A stretch of 23,390 nt of DNA from Thelephora terrestris (Eukaryota > Basidiomycota > Agaricomycetes > Thelephorales > Thelephoraceae). The translations under genes were made by a program, and so were the position numbers. Position 1 is the first letter of the stretch. Every line of letters begins with the position of its first letter. The stretch spans positions 1 through 23,390 of the forward strand of contig WIUZ02000047.1 in the NCBI GenBank assembly GCA_015956445.1. The letters are read 5' to 3'. Below, in pieces: positions 19,823-23,390 of this stretch. The notes under the pieces are model-generated. The model searched no databases. It was not told the origin of the DNA and was given only the letters and a program-made list of their open reading frames with translations.

Positions 19823-20498
19823 CGTCGAGAGATACTGTAGTGGGAGATGAGAAGAAAGGTGGTCCGTCGATCACGAGGCACTCTACTCAATAGAGACGGG
19901 CGGCTGTTATGCCTTGTGCAGCCAGTGGAGGCTGCGTAATTTTGGCTGCGCTTCGGTTGGCGGTCTGACGAACGGTAAGCACCGGCGCGATAAGCTGTTA
20001 AACAACATCGTACAGAGGTCACGGTCTGTCAGGAATAGAACAGCGCGAACCTGGCTTCCACGAAAATAGCAAGAAGGCCAAAGGCTGCTGTGAGTGGCGG
20101 GATCCATACTACGCCCTTCTGGGCTCTCTTCTCATATCATTCGCGGCCTCAATGACAACCCAAACCAAAAAGACGGTTTAAAATTTGGTCAATGCATAGC
20201 GGATGACAAATGAGAGACGTAGGGTTAGATGATGCACAATGCAGGTCAATGATAAAATAGGCATGGAAGGGGAAATGCAAAACGGGGGACAGGTAGCAAC
20301 CGTTGCGACAGTGAAGGACCTTGGAGATGTAGGAATGCGGCGGTGTTCGGGAATGAGGTATCCACTCGGATCAATGGCTCGTGCCTCCAGGTATACAACA
20401 CACTAATAACGAAGAGGGTAATCGGCGTGATAGGTATCACGATTCAAAGCCCACCCTCGGAATCGAGTCCACCAGAGGTATCCCGGTCTTTGCACTGC
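19823..20498. other. Region upstream of the NLR gene
   Basis: No gene seen. It holds the minus-strand promoter and leader of the NLR gene near 19823 and the 3' flank of the neighbouring TPR relic. The NLR start codon has the context CGACGATGGCT, a good initiation site. Confidence 0.45.
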
Positions 20499-21370
20499 TC
20501 ACTCGATCTCTCGGAGAAGAGCTCTGCAGCGTTCTAGGTCCCTTGCCGCCCCGAGCTTCTCAAAGATATCGATTGCGGATAAAGCCCCGAACGTCGCATC
20601 TCCGAGCCTGCGTCGTCGACAGCGAATCCAGGCCTGCATCTCCATCGCGCGACCAAGGGAATATGTATCATCACCCGCATGCTGCTTGGCTTGTTCGATG
20701 TGGGCGCGTGCATCGTCAAACTCGTCTTCGTTGAAAAACAGCCTTGCCAGGGAGTGATGGATCCAAAAAGTTGCCCCAGTTGAATGTGGACGCGATGGCA
20801 AAGGCCGCTTCATAATGGCAAATGGCCTTCTCCTTCTTGCAACGAGATATATCGCCAAGCAGACGGTGAGATCGACATAGCGCAAATTCTTGACCTTTAT
20901 CCAGGAGATTGATCAAGTGCGTCACGGCTTCTTTCGCCTTGTCGAGGTCGAGCCACAACCGCGCGAGGTCGGTCAAACACCATGCGTGCTCCTTCTTGTC
21001 ACCGAGCCTTTCAGAAGTCTCCAACAACTCTTTTGCTTGTTGTATCCCCTTCGCGGAGGCCTAGTATCCGGTTTGCCTCGGCTAGCTGCCTCAGCGTAAG
21101 CAACCCAACAGTCACCCGCTTGCTCTCTCCAAAGGTTTAAGGCACGATTGAGGAGCCGTTTTTCTTCGATATGATCCCCGACCGAACCAAACAGCTGTGA
21201 GAGCTTGAGCAAGCTCCTGGGCTTTCAGCGGCGGTCATCCGGAAGCCGTTCAATCTTTGGCCCGAGTACAGTATGCCGCGGTTGGTGCCAGTATAGATGA
21301 TCAAGAAAGCCGTTACGTATGTCGACAGAGTCCGGGTCGAGGAGGTGAAGACATTGAGCAAATGCTAGGC
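20499..21370 (-). pseudogene. TPR-only relic of a second NLR gene
   Basis: On the minus strand the relic reads DIRNGFLDHLYWHQPRHTVL, then a stop TGA at 21227-21225, LLKLSQLFGSVGDHIEEKRL, a frameshift near 21090, LRQLAEANRILGLREGIQQA, ERLGDKKEHAWCLTDLARLW, RSHRLLGDISRCKKEKAICH, a frameshift near 20770, IHHSLARLFFNEDEFDDARA, GRAMEMQAWIRCRRRRLGDA and DLERCRALLREIE. These match the TPR part of the adjacent NLR block by block (HLFWHKPRRTVLGPKVEGLP, ESHQVLGWVYNRKGETEKAI), so it is a paralogue. A splice donor GTGAGC survives after LLREIE, where the neighbour also splices. I see no N-terminal domain or P-loop upstream. It is a truncated, decayed tandem copy. Confidence 0.82.
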
Positions 21371-22163
21371 GACACACACCGGTGAAAACTCGCGGATCAC
21401 TACATCAGACCTCTTTTCTCACGTCAACAACACTTCAACTCAAACGTTGACTTGAAAAATTGCAAGGTCCCTCAGGATTTTCCTCCGCAATCACAATGGG
21501 GGAGGCGATGACTGGATTGCGGCGCTTTGCCTGCTCTACAAATGATTATCCTCTTGACTTCTTTCAATCACGGGAGTGTGCCCCATTTGAGAAGGAACGC
21601 TGGGGTATCGGGCCTTGGCACCCCTAGTGGTTTCCCAATGCAAAGATACGTGTATCCAGCTTGTGTCTGTGGCAGCGAACTCCCCCGGTGTCGCTAATGG
21701 TAACGCGGTCTTGGGCGTTGTTTATGGATCAATTGCGAGGGACGTACGCGCGGGTTCTGTTGACGACGTGGAATCTGTGTTCGGTGGTCCATGGAGATGT
21801 AATGTTGGCGCTTTGGAGCTTCCTCTTCCCTTATGTCATCGGTTGCCTTGGTCCCAACGCGTCCGATGTCGCCAACTCATACAGAATGCTTGCGAGCCGC
21901 TCTGGGTCATCCGAGTTAACAACAGGTGAATTAAGTATACTACCTTGTATACAAGAGCCTGGACCGGAAGAGTATGAACGGGTATTTGGCGTTTGTATAG
22001 ACTACAGGGGTATAGGTCCGTTCTAATCTACAATCCATCTACAGTCCCTGCTAGTCAGACACGGCCTCACGAAGCCCGACGAGAACGCGTCGGGACCACA
22101 AAGGAGGAAAACGACAGCTGGGATGGATTTAGTGGGTAATTATGTGAACCATTAGTCGAAGGA
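21371..22163. other. Stretch with no supported gene
   Basis: Two overlapping plus-strand frames (21615-21929 and 21661-22026) are open over the same bases. One reads GVVYGSIARDVRAGSVDDVE, the other LALWSFLFPYVIGCLGPNAS. Neither resembles a family I know, and neither starts with a clear ATG. The upstream NTPase part expected for the TPR relic is not visible here. Confidence 0.4.
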
Positions 22164-23390
22164 GATTAACTTACCGAAGCTTAGAACGTCCACTCTTGTC
22201 CAGGTGCTTTGTGGATCTGCTACCTTGAACAAGTAGCTAATCCTCTCCAAGTGGCATCGTTCCGCGTTCCGCTTCATCCTTTCCCATCGGTTCTTCTTGA
22301 CCCGGCCCTCCGTCTGCTCGAGATGGGGCCCCTTTCCAGGCTGGGGACCGTCTGACAGTCGTCGGAGTGCCACGTGTTGGTTTACGGCCACCAGCCTGGC
22401 GTCAAGTATGTCCGCAACTACAGCGTAACCAAATCGGTAAACCAGGTCGGGACTGAGTACAAAAGTGCTTACTTCTCGCGAAAACGACCACCTTCATATT
22501 AGTCTCCTCTGATCCTTCCTGTCTTGGTGTGGGAGTGGGTTCTACTAGGATGATTTCCCTGAGTATACCGGTGAGGTAGTCCTCCACATTCCTAGGGCGG
22601 TTTCCTTCCCCAGCTTTGGCGTCATGGAGTGGCTTTTTCGCGAAGTCAGGAGACGGCAAGCAAAAAAACGGAAAAAGATGCAGCTCACTGATCGTTTGAG
22701 CTCCTCTCTCACAAGTCTCACGATCTTGGAGACGAGATCCTTCTTGGGTGTCAACTTCTGGGGGATTGGCCATTCCGAACGATTTCGCGAAGTCTTGCTC
22801 GGAAGTGGACAAGGATTACATCCCAACTGTCTTTGCGCCTACCCTCGCCAATGCCACACGTTTCTTGGTTGACCTGACGGCGTTGCGTTTCCTTGTCTTC
22901 TTCGCGCGATTGTGGCCCGTTGGGGACCGACAGAGGACCTGACAGAAGCCGGAAGGGTGTCCGAGGCGAAGTAACATCCTAAAAAGTTGTGTGAGATGAT
23001 CGATTCTGATCGCGACAGTGGACACACTTACTGGAAAAGGGTTGGGGGGAAACAAGATGCGCGGGTCGAGGCTATAAGGATCAAGATTGGGGTCTTGGGC
23101 CTTTGCTGCATGTTGGATGGTGAGTAAGTGAGTCGGCTTTGAAATATGGGGGAAGTGCACTCACGTTCTGCCCGGACATGATGCAAGGTGGGGGGAGATG
23201 GGAAACCGACAGGTCGAGACTGTCCTTCCGCGGGGAGGAAGTTAGGGAAACTGAGATTAAGTCTTCCAGTGAGGGGCGACGTGGTTTAGGGCGATCGGGT
23301 TGGCGATGACGGTTGTAGGCGCGGAATACCAGCTAGAGGAGGGGGGCCAGGCTGACCGTATCGGGTAAGTAGCTGACATATATCTTCGGA
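22164..23390 (-). CDS. Partial, unrecognised minus-strand gene at the right edge
   Basis: Several minus-strand segments look coding. AQDPNLDPYSLDPRILFPPN ends at a perfect GTAAGT donor; removal of an intron of about 53 nt ending TTTTTAG joins it to DVTSPRTPFRLLSGPLSVPN and on to DSWDVILVHFRARLREIV. Then come KKDLVSKIVRLVREELKRS before a GTGAGC, NRPRNVEDYLTGILREIILV, and ALRRLSDGPQPGKGPHLEQT with KKNRWERMKRNAERCHLERI before a GTAAGT at about 22180. The frame from 23160 to 22402 has a single stop in about 250 codons. I could not join all segments without a frame slip, so this is either a multi-exon gene I have not resolved or a decaying one. The product is charged and helical; I do not recognise it. 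The 5' end lies beyond the window. Confidence 0.35.

Noticed and set aside
21615-22026. Two overlapping plus-strand frames
   Set aside because: Both are open over the same bases, so at most one could be real. Neither has a recognisable domain or a good start.
1-23390. CRISPR arrays, rRNA genes, bacterial operons or prophage
   Set aside because: I see no direct-repeat arrays and no rRNA-like sequence; the spliced genes show that the DNA is fungal.

Overview
The window reads as nuclear DNA of a basidiomycete fungus, most likely an agaricomycete. Three genes can be spliced cleanly by eye. Their introns are 48 to 66 nt with GT-AG ends, and their products look like agaricomycete families: a C2H2 regulator with [17 protein letters not shown]-type fingers, a seven-helix protein ending in a VIAPFLIILRVANRRAL-type helix, and an NLR with agaricomycete-style TPRs. 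Family names come from recalled sequence patterns; no search was run.

Layout, left to right. 387-3089 (+) is a broken copy of a conserved agaricomycete protein of unknown function. Its coding signal is clear but jumps between frames and has an in-frame stop. 3606-3678 (-) is a tRNA-Val(AAC) with a pol III T-run. 4265-5784 (+) is a decayed DUF6533-type seven-helix gene. About 5.8-9.6 kb has no gene I can support. 9772-12130 (+) is an intact four-exon C2H2 zinc-finger transcription factor of Crz1/Sp1 type. 12.1-15.0 kb is untranslated and intergenic. 15000-16321 (+) is an intact five-exon seven-helix membrane protein. Convergent with it, 16649-19822 (-) is an NLR gene: N-terminal fungal NLR domain, P-loop NTPase, TPRs. 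20499-21370 (-) is a TPR-only relic of a second NLR. About 22164-23390 (-) is a partial, unrecognised gene running off the right edge.

The most interesting point is in the NLR gene. All of it splices into one frame, including through an 11-nt microexon, except for a 220-bp insertion exactly at the NTPase/TPR junction. The insertion has imperfect terminal inverted repeats, a 2-bp flanking duplication and central palindromes, so it looks like a MITE-like or introner-like element. It adds a stop codon unless it is spliced out by an unusual route.

The genes do not form an obvious pathway. The right half looks like a small NLR locus under birth-and-death turnover: one full gene carrying an insertion and one truncated copy in the same orientation. 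The left half holds two decayed genes on either side of a tRNA. The zinc-finger gene is the likely conserved regulator in the middle.
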